Assembly (NCBI GenBank): GCA_029213045.1
Contig: JARGPN010000001.1
Location: 62,001-126,000 of the forward strand
Source: Alcanivoracaceae bacterium
GTDB lineage: Bacteria; Pseudomonadota; Gammaproteobacteria; Pseudomonadales; Alcanivoracaceae
Direction: 5' to 3'
Length of the DNA stretch: 64,000 nt
How positions within the stretch are numbered: the first letter of the stretch is position 1; each line of letters begins with the position of its first letter. This document shows positions 18,225 to 26,553 of the stretch, one piece after another. A program made the translations under genes and the position numbers. The notes under the pieces are model-generated. The model did not search any database. It had not been told where the DNA came from and saw only the letters and a program-made list of their open reading frames with translations.

Positions 18225-18449
18225 CTATTCTAGCGGTTAATTTTTAAAAAGGTATCTGCCGTTACGGTGAAAAATCGATTTTTCTAATAAAAACGCTGGC
18301 GGTGCCCAAAAGTATCATTCGCCGCTGAAATTTTATGGCGTGACTAATAGTTTATTCTTGATGGCTTAATGGGCGGAAATTATGAACACGTAAGGATGGC
18401 TATGATTTACCGAGGTGATAACGATTCGATAAAAGAGAAGGAGGTCGTT

Positions 18450-19163
18450 TTACGACGCCGAGTTGAAGCGGCTGAGTTGAGGATCAGTCTTCGACCGGTT
18501 CGTTATGCACGCCAACACGCTGACAACCAGCCAGCCGATATTCATGCTGATAAACGTGTGACTGAAGAAGTGATCGCCAATCGCCATTTTGTAGAGTCCC
18601 ATTGCCCAGCCCAAGGTAATCACGCCGGTGGCGGCGACAATTTTTTTCGAACGCGTGCGTGCTAGCAATACAATGCCGAGCAATCCAAAGCCGCCGCTGG
18701 CATGGCCCGCAGGAAAGCATCGTTGCAATGCTTTGGGTTTCTCTTCTTTGGGCCAGCCCTCGGTGGCTTTGACATAGGGAAGTGTGCCGCCGAATGCTTG
18801 CAGTGACCCTGGGCATGCGACGTTGGTGTGGGCTTTTAATGTGCCTACGATAGAGGGGGTGATAGCCATGGTAAGAAATGCGATGAGTAGTGCGCGTCGA
18901 TAGGGTTGCAGTTTTTCGTAACGTTTGGCGTAAATCAGCGTAATCAATAATCCGAGCGCAAAAATGCCCAGCGCTATTTTAATGCCGTCATACAAAATGA
19001 ACCGACTGATCGGTTCTTGCCGATCCCAAATCCATTGTTGGGCGCTACTATTGTAAAGCCAATGCTGAACGGTCATGTCGATATCAGTCAATTCGAAAGC
19101 GAGCATTGAAAAAAACAGAACAATAACGCTAAGCAGCAAATGAACACGTGAGTTATTCAGCAT
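18450..19163 (-). CDS. PAP2-family membrane phosphatase
   Basis: 237-residue membrane phosphatase of the PAP2 superfamily with about six hydrophobic helices. The three catalytic motifs are recognisable: KAHTNVACP (variant of KxxxxxxRP), PAGHASGGF (PSGH type) and MGLYKMAIGDHFFSHT (the SRxxxxxHxxxD region, degenerate at the first part). Related enzymes act on lipid A or undecaprenyl or phosphatidylglycerol phosphates. It overlaps the end of eptA by 11 bases, so the two are translationally coupled. Context suggests it either dephosphorylates lipid A or recycles diacylglycerol made by EptA. I cannot tell which. Confidence 0.85.
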   Translation of the reverse strand: MLNNSRVHLLLSVIVLFFSMLAFELTDIDMTVQHWLYNSSAQQWIWDRQEPISRFILYDGIKIALGIFALGLLITLIYAKRYEKLQPYRRALLIAFLTMAITPSIVGTLKAHTNVACPGSLQAFGGTLPYVKATEGWPKEEKPKALQRCFPAGHASGGFGLLGIVLLARTRSKKIVAATGVITLGWAMGLYKMAIGDHFFSHTFISMNIGWLVVSVLACITNRSKTDPQLSRFNSAS

Positions 19164-20742
19164 TATCGAGCCTAAACAGTTCTAGGTCTGACTCAATGTC
19201 AGTAGTGTTTACCTCGAAAAAGGTCAGCACACTGGAATAAATCGCATCGTGACTGGTGCCTTTTAGTTCTAGTTCGGCGAGGCTTTCTTCATCAATGTCA
19301 TTTTCTTCGCCTTCCCAAATAATCAACGGCACGTTGGTTTGTGCGGAAGGCGCAAAGGCATAGGGTGCGCCATGCAGATACATGCCGTACTCGCCCAATG
19401 ATTCACCGTGGTCGCTAACGTAGAGCATCATGCTTTCGTAACCGTCCTGGTTTTTTTTCAGGAAGTCGATGACCTGCCCAAGAAACCAATCGGTATAGCG
19501 AATGGCATTGTCGTACGCGTTGATGATTTCATCGTTGCTGCACTCAGAGAGTTTGTTGCTTTGGCACGCTGGCGTGAAGTGTTCGAACTCCGGCGGATAG
19601 CGTTTGTAATAGGCAGGGCCGTGGTTGCCCATCTGGTGCAAGACGATTAGCACGTCGCCTGACTGCGCATCGATATATTCCTGTAGGCCGTCGAGCATGC
19701 CGACATCACGGCACTCGTCGTCACACACCGGGTTGCGTTCAGGTGTTTTGAAGTCCTGGTAATCGACTCGCAAGGCAACGCCTTTGGAATCCGAATTATT
19801 GTCGCGCCATAGCACGGACACGCCAACGCGCTTTAATACATCAAGTAGGTTCTCAGACGCGCCGGCTTCACCGACATTAAAGTCAGCGCGATTGATGTCA
19901 CTGAAAATGCATGGGACTGAGACAGCGGTAGAAGTTCCGCAGGCAGAGACATTCTGATAGGTATAGATCTCGTCCATCTTTGATAGCACTGGGTTGGTAT
20001 CGCGCGGGTACCCGTACAAGGAAAGATGATCCGCACGGGCCGTTTCGCCGATCACTAAAATCATCAGCTCGCGGTGCGTATCACCCTCTGCGAGCGTGGC
20101 GTCTTCGGCGATTTCTGTGATCGGACCAGATGTTAAAACATTCGGTCCGCCGCCGATAAATTTCGCTAGCGAATAAATGGGATAGGTCGGCGTAGCGTAA
20201 TAGCGCACCGGTTTGAACTCGCGAAAAAAACTGGCGTAGGAAGATCCAAATAATAAAATTAGGGAAACAATGGTGATGATGACGCCGCCCGCCAACGCCA
20301 TTCGCATACGCGTTTCTGAGCGCCAGCTATTGCGACGAATGCGCACCCGCCAAAGCAGCAGAATCGGAAGTACGCCAAGGAGCAGCAGACGCGCTATTAA
20401 TTCCAGCGTAACCAAATCGAGGGTTTCACGAATATCGGTCTGTGCCATATTGAGAATCATGGTGTCGTCTATGACAGAGCCGAAGTGGTCCGAAAAATAG
20501 GCCGCTGATGCAGCGACCATTAGCAAAACGGTGAGGACGGGTTTAAACGTATAGCGACTACTTGCTGCGAGAAGTAATAGTGCCAAAACACAGGCGTGTA
20601 CTACTGCCAGCGAGCAAAGAAAAAGTACGTTGCCTTCTGACGGCGGGAAGGCATTGGCGGCGGTGGAGAAAAATTGCCAATTCGCGCTTAATGAGAGAAA
20701 AGCTGCTGAGAGAATGATCAGGCGAGAAGTTGAAACAGTCAT
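19153..20742 (-). CDS. eptA: Lipid A phosphoethanolamine transferase EptA
   Basis: 529-residue inner-membrane enzyme of the alkaline phosphatase superfamily. It moves phosphoethanolamine from phosphatidylethanolamine to lipid A and so lowers polymyxin binding. Five N-terminal helices (to about residue 175) precede the periplasmic catalytic domain. The zinc ligand Glu233 is in VIGETARAD and the nucleophile Thr272 in SACGTSTAVSVPC, with the disulfide pair Cys268/Cys278. Further metal residues are in MGNHGPAYY and VSDHGESLGEYG, and LHGAPYAFAP. The ATG at 20742 has GAGG seven bases upstream; a TTG at 20754 is less likely. A PmrA-like box lies upstream and pap2 downstream. Confidence 0.93.
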   Translation of the reverse strand: MTVSTSRLIILSAAFLSLSANWQFFSTAANAFPPSEGNVLFLCSLAVVHACVLALLLLAASSRYTFKPVLTVLLMVAASAAYFSDHFGSVIDDTMILNMAQTDIRETLDLVTLELIARLLLLGVLPILLLWRVRIRRNSWRSETRMRMALAGGVIITIVSLILLFGSSYASFFREFKPVRYYATPTYPIYSLAKFIGGGPNVLTSGPITEIAEDATLAEGDTHRELMILVIGETARADHLSLYGYPRDTNPVLSKMDEIYTYQNVSACGTSTAVSVPCIFSDINRADFNVGEAGASENLLDVLKRVGVSVLWRDNNSDSKGVALRVDYQDFKTPERNPVCDDECRDVGMLDGLQEYIDAQSGDVLIVLHQMGNHGPAYYKRYPPEFEHFTPACQSNKLSECSNDEIINAYDNAIRYTDWFLGQVIDFLKKNQDGYESMMLYVSDHGESLGEYGMYLHGAPYAFAPSAQTNVPLIIWEGEENDIDEESLAELELKGTSHDAIYSSVLTFFEVNTTDIESDLELFRLDNAE

Positions 20743-20888
20743 CGAGTTCCTCAAGCGATAGCCCTAATGCCCAGCCGCGTTTTCCCTCACGCTCGGGCGT
20801 CGTCGAATGCCAATCAATACAATACTCGCGTGCATAGAGTCGGACACTGGCCGCACTGATGTGTTCTTTGGAATCCGCGAGGAGTACG

Positions 20889-20937
20889 AGTATGACAAGT
20901 ATTAAGGATTGCTCGGTAGCCTTAAGCAAGCCTTAAC
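20889..20937 (-). promoter_or_regulatory. PmrA-like box and promoter upstream of eptA
   Basis: CTTAAG (20921-20926), five bases, then CTTAAC (20932-20937) forms a direct-repeat PmrA-type box. On the eptA strand a CATACT -10 (20889-20894) follows 26 bases later with a poor -35, as expected for an activator-dependent promoter. The half-site spacing matches the PmrA consensus; one base deviates. Confidence 0.5.
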
Positions 20938-20972
20938 GGCACCAGCTTTTGTTAGTAGAGCGGCATTCAGGC

Positions 20973-21006
20973 AATAAAAAGCCCGGCATTAGCCGGGCTT
21001 TTTATT
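20973..21006 (-). terminator. Terminator of typA
   Basis: Stem AGCCCGGC/GCCGGGCT with a three-base loop, flanked by A and T tracts on both sides. It lies about 20 bases after the typA stop and could also block readthrough on the other strand. Confidence 0.92.
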
Positions 21007-21024
21007 GTTCAACGTCCGTCGTGC

Positions 21025-22836
21025 TTAAGAGCGGCTTGCGCGCTTACGCTCAGACTCGGTGAGTAGCTTTTTACGCAGGCGAATGCTTGAAGGTGTTACC
21101 TCAACCAGTTCGTCATCTTCGATAAAGTCGAGCGCTTGCTCCAAGGACATACGAATCGGCGGCGTCAGAACGATGTTTTCGTCTGTGCCAGCGGCGCGAA
21201 TGTTGGTCAGCTGCTTGGCTTTCGTCGGGTTAACAACCAGGTCGTTGTCGCGTGAGTGAATGCCGATCAGCTGGCCTTCGTACACTTCAACGTTTGGATC
21301 GATAAACAGACGTCCACGCTCCTGAATGGTAAACAGCGCATAGGCCAGCACTTTACCGGCGACGTTAGAAATCAGTACGCCGTTATTGCGTTCTGCCACT
21401 TTGCCGTCACGCATTTTATCGTAGTGAGCAAAGGTGCTGTTAAGAATGCCGCTGCCCGATGTCAGGGTCATAAATAACGAGCGGAAACCGATCATGCCGC
21501 GTGAAGGTGCCAAGTACTCAAGACGCAGGCGGCCTTTGCCATCGGGCTCCATATTGGACATGACGCCACGACGTATGCCGAGCTGCTCCATGATGGGGCC
21601 TTGGTGCTGCTCTTCAATGTCGATCAATAAGTTTTCGTACGGCTCGTGTTTCACGCCGTCGATTTCTTTAATGATCACTTCAGGGCGGCCAACGGCTAGC
21701 TCGAAATTTTCACGCCGCATTGTTTCGATCAATACGGACAAATGCAGTTCGCCACGACCAGAAACACGCAGTCGATCTGGGCTTTCAGTATCTTCAACGC
21801 GCAGTGCAACGTTGTGTTTCAGCTCTTCGTACAAGCGGTCACGGATGTTGCGGCTGGTGACGTATTTGCCTTCTTTACCCGCAAACGGTGACGTGTTTAC
21901 TTGGAACGTCATGCTTACGGTTGGCTCGTCGACGGTCAGTGGTGTCAGCGCTTCAACATTGTTCGGATCACAAATGGTGTCGGAAATGTCGAGCGGATCT
22001 AGGCCGGTGATACAAACGATATCGCCAGCAGAGGCTTCAGGCACTTCAACACGGTCAAGACCGCTGTGGCCCATGATAGTGAGCAGTCGACCGGAGCGTA
22101 CTTTGCCATCGCGGCTGATCACTTTAACTTGTGCATTCGACTTGATTTTACCGCGCTTGATGCGGCCAATGCCGATCATGCCAAGGTAAGAGTTGTAGTC
22201 GAGCGAAGACACCTGCATTTGGAAAGGGCCGTCCATATCGACGTCAGGCGCTTTCACTTTATCGACGATGGCTTGGAACAATGGCGTCATATCGTCAGCC
22301 ATGTCTTCTGGGCTCATGCCCGCGATGCCATTCAATGCAGAGGTGTAGACAATAGGGAAGTCGAGCTGCTCGTCGGTCGCGCCAAGGCGGTCGAACAGAT
22401 CAAACACTTGATCCATAACCCAGTCAGGACGGGCGCCAGGGCGGTCGATCTTGTTGATCACGACAATCGGGTTGAGGCCTTGCTCAAACGCCTTTTGCGT
22501 TACGAAGCGGGTTTGTGGCATTGGGCCATCTACCGCATCGACCAATAAGAGTACGCAGTCAACCATCGACAGAACACGCTCAACCTCACCACCGAAATCG
22601 GCGTGACCAGGGGTATCGACGATGTTGATGCTGTAGTCATTCCATTTCAGGGCGGTGTTTTTCGCCAGAATGGTAATGCCGCGTTCTTTTTCCTGGTCGT
22701 TGGAATCCATCACCCGTTCGACGTTACCAGCGCGGTCGCCAAGGGTGCCGGACTGCTGCAGGAGCTTGTCCACAAGTGTGGTTTTACCATGGTCGACGTG
22801 GGCGATGATGGCGATGTTGCGCAGACGTTCAATCAC
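21025..22836 (-). CDS. typA: GTPase TypA/BipA
   Basis: Ribosome-binding translational GTPase of 603 residues that aids 50S assembly and stress or cold adaptation. G motifs are all present: [11 protein letters not shown] (G1, about 13-23), RGITI (G2), [10 protein letters not shown] (G3) and NKIDRPGA (G4). EF-G-like domains III and V and the BipA-specific C-terminal domain follow ([22 protein letters not shown]). Length matches the family. It is monocistronic, with an extended -10 promoter upstream and a terminator downstream. Confidence 0.97.
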   Translation of the reverse strand: MIERLRNIAIIAHVDHGKTTLVDKLLQQSGTLGDRAGNVERVMDSNDQEKERGITILAKNTALKWNDYSINIVDTPGHADFGGEVERVLSMVDCVLLLVDAVDGPMPQTRFVTQKAFEQGLNPIVVINKIDRPGARPDWVMDQVFDLFDRLGATDEQLDFPIVYTSALNGIAGMSPEDMADDMTPLFQAIVDKVKAPDVDMDGPFQMQVSSLDYNSYLGMIGIGRIKRGKIKSNAQVKVISRDGKVRSGRLLTIMGHSGLDRVEVPEASAGDIVCITGLDPLDISDTICDPNNVEALTPLTVDEPTVSMTFQVNTSPFAGKEGKYVTSRNIRDRLYEELKHNVALRVEDTESPDRLRVSGRGELHLSVLIETMRRENFELAVGRPEVIIKEIDGVKHEPYENLLIDIEEQHQGPIMEQLGIRRGVMSNMEPDGKGRLRLEYLAPSRGMIGFRSLFMTLTSGSGILNSTFAHYDKMRDGKVAERNNGVLISNVAGKVLAYALFTIQERGRLFIDPNVEVYEGQLIGIHSRDNDLVVNPTKAKQLTNIRAAGTDENIVLTPPIRMSLEQALDFIEDDELVEVTPSSIRLRKKLLTESERKRASRS

Positions 22837-22868
22837 AAAAAGTACCGGGTGTTGGGCAAAGGGCGCGC

Positions 22869-22874
22869 ATTATA
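22869..22874 (-). promoter_or_regulatory. Extended -10 promoter of typA
   Basis: On the minus strand TGCTATAAT gives a consensus extended -10 element (hexamer at 22874-22869), about 33 bases before the typA start. The -35 region is poor. Confidence 0.6.
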
Positions 22875-22938
22875 GCAGGTTGGCAGCTAAGTGCAGCTGG
22901 CGTTCGATAATTGGTCAAATTAAATTCAAAAGGCGAAG

Positions 22939-22987
22939 AAAACCCCCTCAATTATCGCCAATGCATTGGTTTTGTGGGGTTTTTTTG
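22939..22987 (+). terminator. Orphan terminator-like hairpin
   Basis: AAACCCC is paired with GGGGTTT across a loop that contains the palindrome CCAATGCATTGG, followed by a run of seven T on the + strand. No + strand gene lies upstream, so it may end a small RNA or an antisense transcript of typA. Confidence 0.45.
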
Positions 22988-23094
22988 TGATTTCTAATGT
23001 TGGGACAGGTGTGCTGGTAATCAAACTGCAATAAACTGACGCGGCAGTAGGGCTACTTTTGTGCAAGTTAGGTCTTTGTTGCCGATTATCTTGT

Positions 23095-23127
23095 CTATAT
23101 ATGCATCATATGCATCCTATATATAGG
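23095..23127. repeat. Tandem ATATGCATC repeat beside a 12-base palindrome
   Basis: ATATGCATC occurs twice back to back (23099-23107 and 23108-23116) and runs into CCTATATATAGG (23116-23127), a perfect palindrome. It lies about 145 bases upstream of the retropepsin-like gene. It may be an operator or an AT-rich promoter element; no known regulator is evident. Confidence 0.5.
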
Positions 23128-23271
23128 TATTGAGCTCAGGTGTGAGAATCGTAGTGTCATTCTGCCCTAGGGCGTCTTTACGATGAGCGTTCATAAAGGC
23201 GTTTTTCGTGGGAAACCCTTTGTAGGGATGCTTGTCCAATCCGCCCCGAATTACTGATAGGTTGTAGATGC

Positions 23272-23919
23272 ATGATGAATGTTGGTCTTATCCGCTCTGC
23301 ATTGACGTGTTTTTCGATGATGATGCTCTTGCCCGCCGTCGCGCTGGCGGGGCCAAAGGAATCTTCGAGCGAGCAGTCCTCCAACAGTGATACAGTGCGC
23401 AGCCGGCACATTTACGGTGTGGTCGAAGAGGTCTATGTCGAGGAGCTGGGCATCCGCTTGTCGACGAAAGTGGATACTGGTGCGGAGAGCGCGTCGTTAA
23501 GTGCGACGGAAATCGAGCGCTTTAAGCGCGACGACGAAAAGTGGGTGCGCTTCAATCTTGCCGTCAAAGGCTTTGAAACCAAGCAAATAGAATTACCGTT
23601 ATCTCACAATGTTCGCATTCTTCGTCGGGCTTCAGATTATGAGAGAGGCGCAGACAAAGATTACGCACGTCGTCCAGTTGTTGAATTGACGTTATGTGTG
23701 GGAAATCGGAAGGCCAAATTCAATGTGAATTTGGCGGACCGTCGTCGATTTAGCCAGCCAATGCTAATAGGCCGTGATGCATTAGTGGGGTTGGGCGCGT
23801 TGGTTGACGTAAGCGCTGAGAACGCTATGGGGGCTCCGACGTGTGATGGCGCTGATCGTGCCACGCAAGCGGACCCTGAATTAATTAAAAACAATAAGTC
23901 TAGGCAAGAGGATTCCTAA
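23272..23919 (+). CDS. Retropepsin-like aspartic peptidase (putative ATP-dependent zinc protease family)
   Basis: 215-residue exported protein. The signal peptide ends near residue 26 (PAVALAG). The mature domain (about 48-185) has the aspartic-protease signature KVDTGAESASLSA with Asp68-Thr-Gly, a substrate-strand region and LIGRDALVGLGALVDVS, which is typical of PF05618. That family is named zinc protease but has a retropepsin fold. It is the first of three closely spaced genes: the next starts three bases after its stop. Families of this trio co-occur widely in gammaproteobacteria. The predicted role is proteolysis of a periplasmic peptide or protein linked to the amidoligase downstream, inferred from context. 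Confidence 0.85.
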   Translation: MMNVGLIRSALTCFSMMMLLPAVALAGPKESSSEQSSNSDTVRSRHIYGVVEEVYVEELGIRLSTKVDTGAESASLSATEIERFKRDDEKWVRFNLAVKGFETKQIELPLSHNVRILRRASDYERGADKDYARRPVVELTLCVGNRKAKFNVNLADRRRFSQPMLIGRDALVGLGALVDVSAENAMGAPTCDGADRATQADPELIKNNKSRQEDS

Positions 23920-23922
23920 TTA

Positions 23923-25461
23923 ATGCGTTCAGTGCGTTTGCACGCCACTTTGTTGGCGCTGGTGTTGCTTGCCTTGGGTTTGACCAGCGTGTTCTGGCAA
24001 GTATTTGTGCGCGACATTCCATTGCTGGAATCGGAAACAGATCCTGTTTGGATTATTGATACGCGATTAGAGTTTGATTCGAAAAAAAATAATCCAGTAA
24101 AAGTGCAAATGTTTGTTCCGCCAAATGGCGATTTCGTTACGCTGAACGAAAGTTTTGTATCGAATAACTATGGTGTGAATGTGCATAAGTCTGGCGAAAA
24201 CCGCCAGGTTACTTGGTCTACGCGACGCGCTGATGGTCATCAAGTTTTATATTATCGTCTCGTGCTCACGAGGCGTTTTTCAATCGCAGATCAAGCAGCA
24301 CCGCCAGGGCCCCAGTTCAGACAGTCAGCACCGTTACTCGGTGCAGAAGGATTAGCCGCCGAAGCATTGTTGGCGCCGATTCGCGATCAATCCGCAGACA
24401 TTGAAACTTTTATTAGTGAAACAATTCGTCGCGTCAACGACATAAAAGACGACAACGTCCGTGTGTTGTTGCGCGGCGATTATTCTGTTGCCAGTCGCGC
24501 AGGCGTTGTCGATTTGTTGTTGGCTGCTGCGCATATTCCCGCAGAGCAGGTGCATACCGTGCGTCTTGGGTTGCAGCAATCGCAAGAGCCAGAATTATGG
24601 TTGCGTAGTTATAATGGTAAAAATTGGCTGTACTTTAATCCGGCGGATGGCGTGCAAGGCTTGCCGGAGGATCGCTTGGTATGGTGGTCTGGCGATAAGC
24701 CATTAGTGAAAATTGACGGCGGTCGTCACTTACAAGTTGGCTTTAGTGTTAGTAAGAACGAGATGAGTGCGATTCAATTAGCGCAGTCGGTGCAGCCCCT
24801 GCAAGATCGATCGTTCTGGACTCTTTCGCTGTACGACTTGCCGCTCGAAGCACAACACACATTCCGCATTATCGTAATGATCCCGCTTGGTGTCTTGCTT
24901 ATTTTGTTGCTGCGAAATTTGATCGGGCTCGAAACCCTTGGCACGTTTACGCCTGTGTTAGTGGCGTTAGCATTCCGCGAAACAGATTTAATCTGGGGCA
25001 TCATTCTGTTCACGGTGATTACCGCCCTGGGCTTGTCGTTGCGTTCTTATTTAGAACAATTACGTTTGCAAATGCTGCCGCGTTTGTCGGTGGTGCTCAC
25101 GTTTGTGGTCATTTTAATTACGGTGATCAGTGTGCTAACCCATAAGTTAGGGTTAGAGCGCGGCGTGTCAGTGGCGTTGTTCCCGATGGTGATTTTAACC
25201 ATGGTCATTGAACGGCTTTCAATTGTTTGGGAGGAGCGCGGCGGCGGTCACTCAATGAAGGTCGCGTTCGGCACATTAGTCGCGGCGACGCTGGCGCATT
25301 TAATTATGTCGCCGTCAGAACTGATTTATATTTTCTTCACGTTCCCTGGCATCTTGTTAGTGCTGGTAAGTATTATGTTGTTGATGGGCCATTATCGCGG
25401 ATACCGATTAATGGAACTGATTCGCTTTAAAGCGATGACCAAAGAAACACCGGAAAAGTGA
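23923..25461 (+). CDS. Inactive transglutaminase fused to a C-terminal membrane domain
   Basis: 512-residue inner-membrane protein. An N-terminal helix (about 7-27) leads to a periplasmic transglutaminase-like domain (about 40-270). The expected Cys-His-Asp triad is absent: the Cys region reads GDYSVASRAGVVDLLL and the later region PELWLRSYNGKNWLYFNPADG. This matches the inactive transglutaminase-with-7TM family. C-terminal hydrophobic segments (about 310-495) form the membrane domain. It probably scaffolds or presents peptides between the upstream protease and the downstream cytoplasmic ligase. The next gene starts seven bases after its stop. Confidence 0.88.
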   Translation: MRSVRLHATLLALVLLALGLTSVFWQVFVRDIPLLESETDPVWIIDTRLEFDSKKNNPVKVQMFVPPNGDFVTLNESFVSNNYGVNVHKSGENRQVTWSTRRADGHQVLYYRLVLTRRFSIADQAAPPGPQFRQSAPLLGAEGLAAEALLAPIRDQSADIETFISETIRRVNDIKDDNVRVLLRGDYSVASRAGVVDLLLAAAHIPAEQVHTVRLGLQQSQEPELWLRSYNGKNWLYFNPADGVQGLPEDRLVWWSGDKPLVKIDGGRHLQVGFSVSKNEMSAIQLAQSVQPLQDRSFWTLSLYDLPLEAQHTFRIIVMIPLGVLLILLLRNLIGLETLGTFTPVLVALAFRETDLIWGIILFTVITALGLSLRSYLEQLRLQMLPRLSVVLTFVVILITVISVLTHKLGLERGVSVALFPMVILTMVIERLSIVWEERGGGHSMKVAFGTLVAATLAHLIMSPSELIYIFFTFPGILLVLVSIMLLMGHYRGYRLMELIRFKAMTKETPEK

Positions 25462-25468
25462 GGCGCCC

Positions 25469-26437
25469 ATGTTCGGAATAAGCACATGGCGAGCATTGCG
25501 TAACCGGGGTGTGTTGGGCATCAATCAGCGCAATTGCGATTTGGTGTTGAAGTATAACGATCGGCATCTTTATCCGTTGGTGGACGATAAGTTACTCACC
25601 AAGGAGCGCGCCATGGCATCTGGCATTCGCGTGCCAGAGTTGTACGGTGTGGTCTCCACCGAGCAAGGTATTTCGGAGCTGGGACAATTGCTCAGCGCGC
25701 ATTCCGATTTCGTCATTAAGCCTGCGCAAGGTGCGGGTGGCGATGGGGTGTTGGTGGTGAACGATCGCTTCGAAGGTATGTATCGCGCCAGTGGCGGAAA
25801 ATTATTATCTCTAGAAGATCTAGAGTTCCATATTTCAAGTATGTTGTCCGGCGTATATTCATTAGGCGGCCATCGTGATCGCGCGTTAATTGAATATCGT
25901 GTGAAGCCTGATCCGGTTTTTTCTGCCATAAGCTTTGAGGGCGTGCCCGATATTCGCGTTATCGTTTTGCGTGGCTATCCGGTGTTGGCGATGTTGCGCT
26001 TACCAACGCGACAAAGTAATGGAAAAGCAAATTTGCACCAGGGAGCGATTGGCGTGGGCGTGGATATCGCGACCGGCCAAACCCTAGGTGGCACTTGGCA
26101 CAACATGAAAATTCAGCGCCACCCTGACACCGCGAATCCAGTATCCGGCGTGCAGCTGCCAAACTGGAACGAATTTCTGCAGCTCTCTAGTGTGTGTTAT
26201 GAACTCACGGGGCTTGGCTATCTGGGCGTGGATTTAGTCCTAGATGAAACGCTAGGGCCGATGATTCTTGAGCTGAATGCGCGTCCGGGCCTCAATATTC
26301 AGATTGCCAATGATGTCGGCCTAATGAGCAGGGTGAAGCAAGTCGAGCATCACTTGGCGTCGACTCGATTACCTTACGGCGGTGAAACGCCGATGCAGCG
26401 TGTCCGTTGGAGCCAGGCCGCCTTCTTTAAAGAGTAG
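25469..26437 (+). CDS. Alpha-L-glutamate ligase-like ATP-grasp protein
   Basis: 322-residue cytoplasmic ATP-grasp ligase of the sugar-transfer-associated or RimK-like type. ATP-binding features are FVIKPAQGAGGDGVLVV (about 87-103), the LIEYRVKPD region and the metal-binding ILELNARPGLNIQIAN near residue 262-277. Such enzymes join an amino acid or peptide to a carboxylate through an acyl phosphate. The acceptor here is unknown. It is the third gene of the protease/inactive transglutaminase/ligase trio. Weak upstream site; ATG at 25469 follows GAGGCGCCC. It ends in a perfect nine-base inverted repeat. Confidence 0.87.
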   Translation: MFGISTWRALRNRGVLGINQRNCDLVLKYNDRHLYPLVDDKLLTKERAMASGIRVPELYGVVSTEQGISELGQLLSAHSDFVIKPAQGAGGDGVLVVNDRFEGMYRASGGKLLSLEDLEFHISSMLSGVYSLGGHRDRALIEYRVKPDPVFSAISFEGVPDIRVIVLRGYPVLAMLRLPTRQSNGKANLHQGAIGVGVDIATGQTLGGTWHNMKIQRHPDTANPVSGVQLPNWNEFLQLSSVCYELTGLGYLGVDLVLDETLGPMILELNARPGLNIQIANDVGLMSRVKQVEHHLASTRLPYGGETPMQRVRWSQAAFFKE

Positions 26438-26471
26438 CGCGGCAACCGGCGAATTCTGCGATTTGCCGCGC
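26437..26471 (+). repeat. Nine-base perfect inverted repeat after the ATP-grasp gene
   Basis: GCGCGGCAA (26437-26445) pairs with TTGCCGCGC (26463-26471) across a 17-base loop. There is no T tract, so it is a weak terminator at best; it may stabilise the 3' end of the operon mRNA. Confidence 0.4.
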
Positions 26472-26474
26472 GGC

Positions 26475-26504
26475 TGGAGACCGACCGCGCGTCCTTGGTA
26501 TACT
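26475..26504 (+). promoter_or_regulatory. Candidate promoter of the PP-loop/TusA-like operon
   Basis: TATACT (26499-26504) is a good -10 with TGGAGA (26475-26480) as a weak -35 at 18 bases. It lies about 50 bases before the PP-loop gene. Confidence 0.4.
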
Positions 26505-26553
26505 CCGCCCCCTATTTCATAACAGCGATCCTAGTCGCCGGAAGTTTTTGCCT

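Larger units (their letters stand above)
22837..23271. other. 435-base gene-free gap between typA and the retropepsin gene
   Basis: Divergent intergenic region. It holds the typA promoter, a terminator-like hairpin reading into + (22939-22987) with no + strand gene before it, and a TATA-rich repeat/palindrome cluster at 23095-23127. I find no convincing protein-coding frame in it. Confidence 0.7.

Noticed and set aside
18369-18665. 98-residue + strand frame at the end of pap2
   Set aside because: Overlaps pap2 antisense; composition is that of a shadow frame.
20558-20929. 123-residue minus frame overlapping the eptA start
   Set aside because: Out of frame with eptA, TTG start, no ribosome site and no recognisable domain.
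21434-22189. 251-residue frame opposite typA
   Set aside because: Antisense shadow of a conserved GTPase gene; low-complexity Ser/Arg-rich translation.
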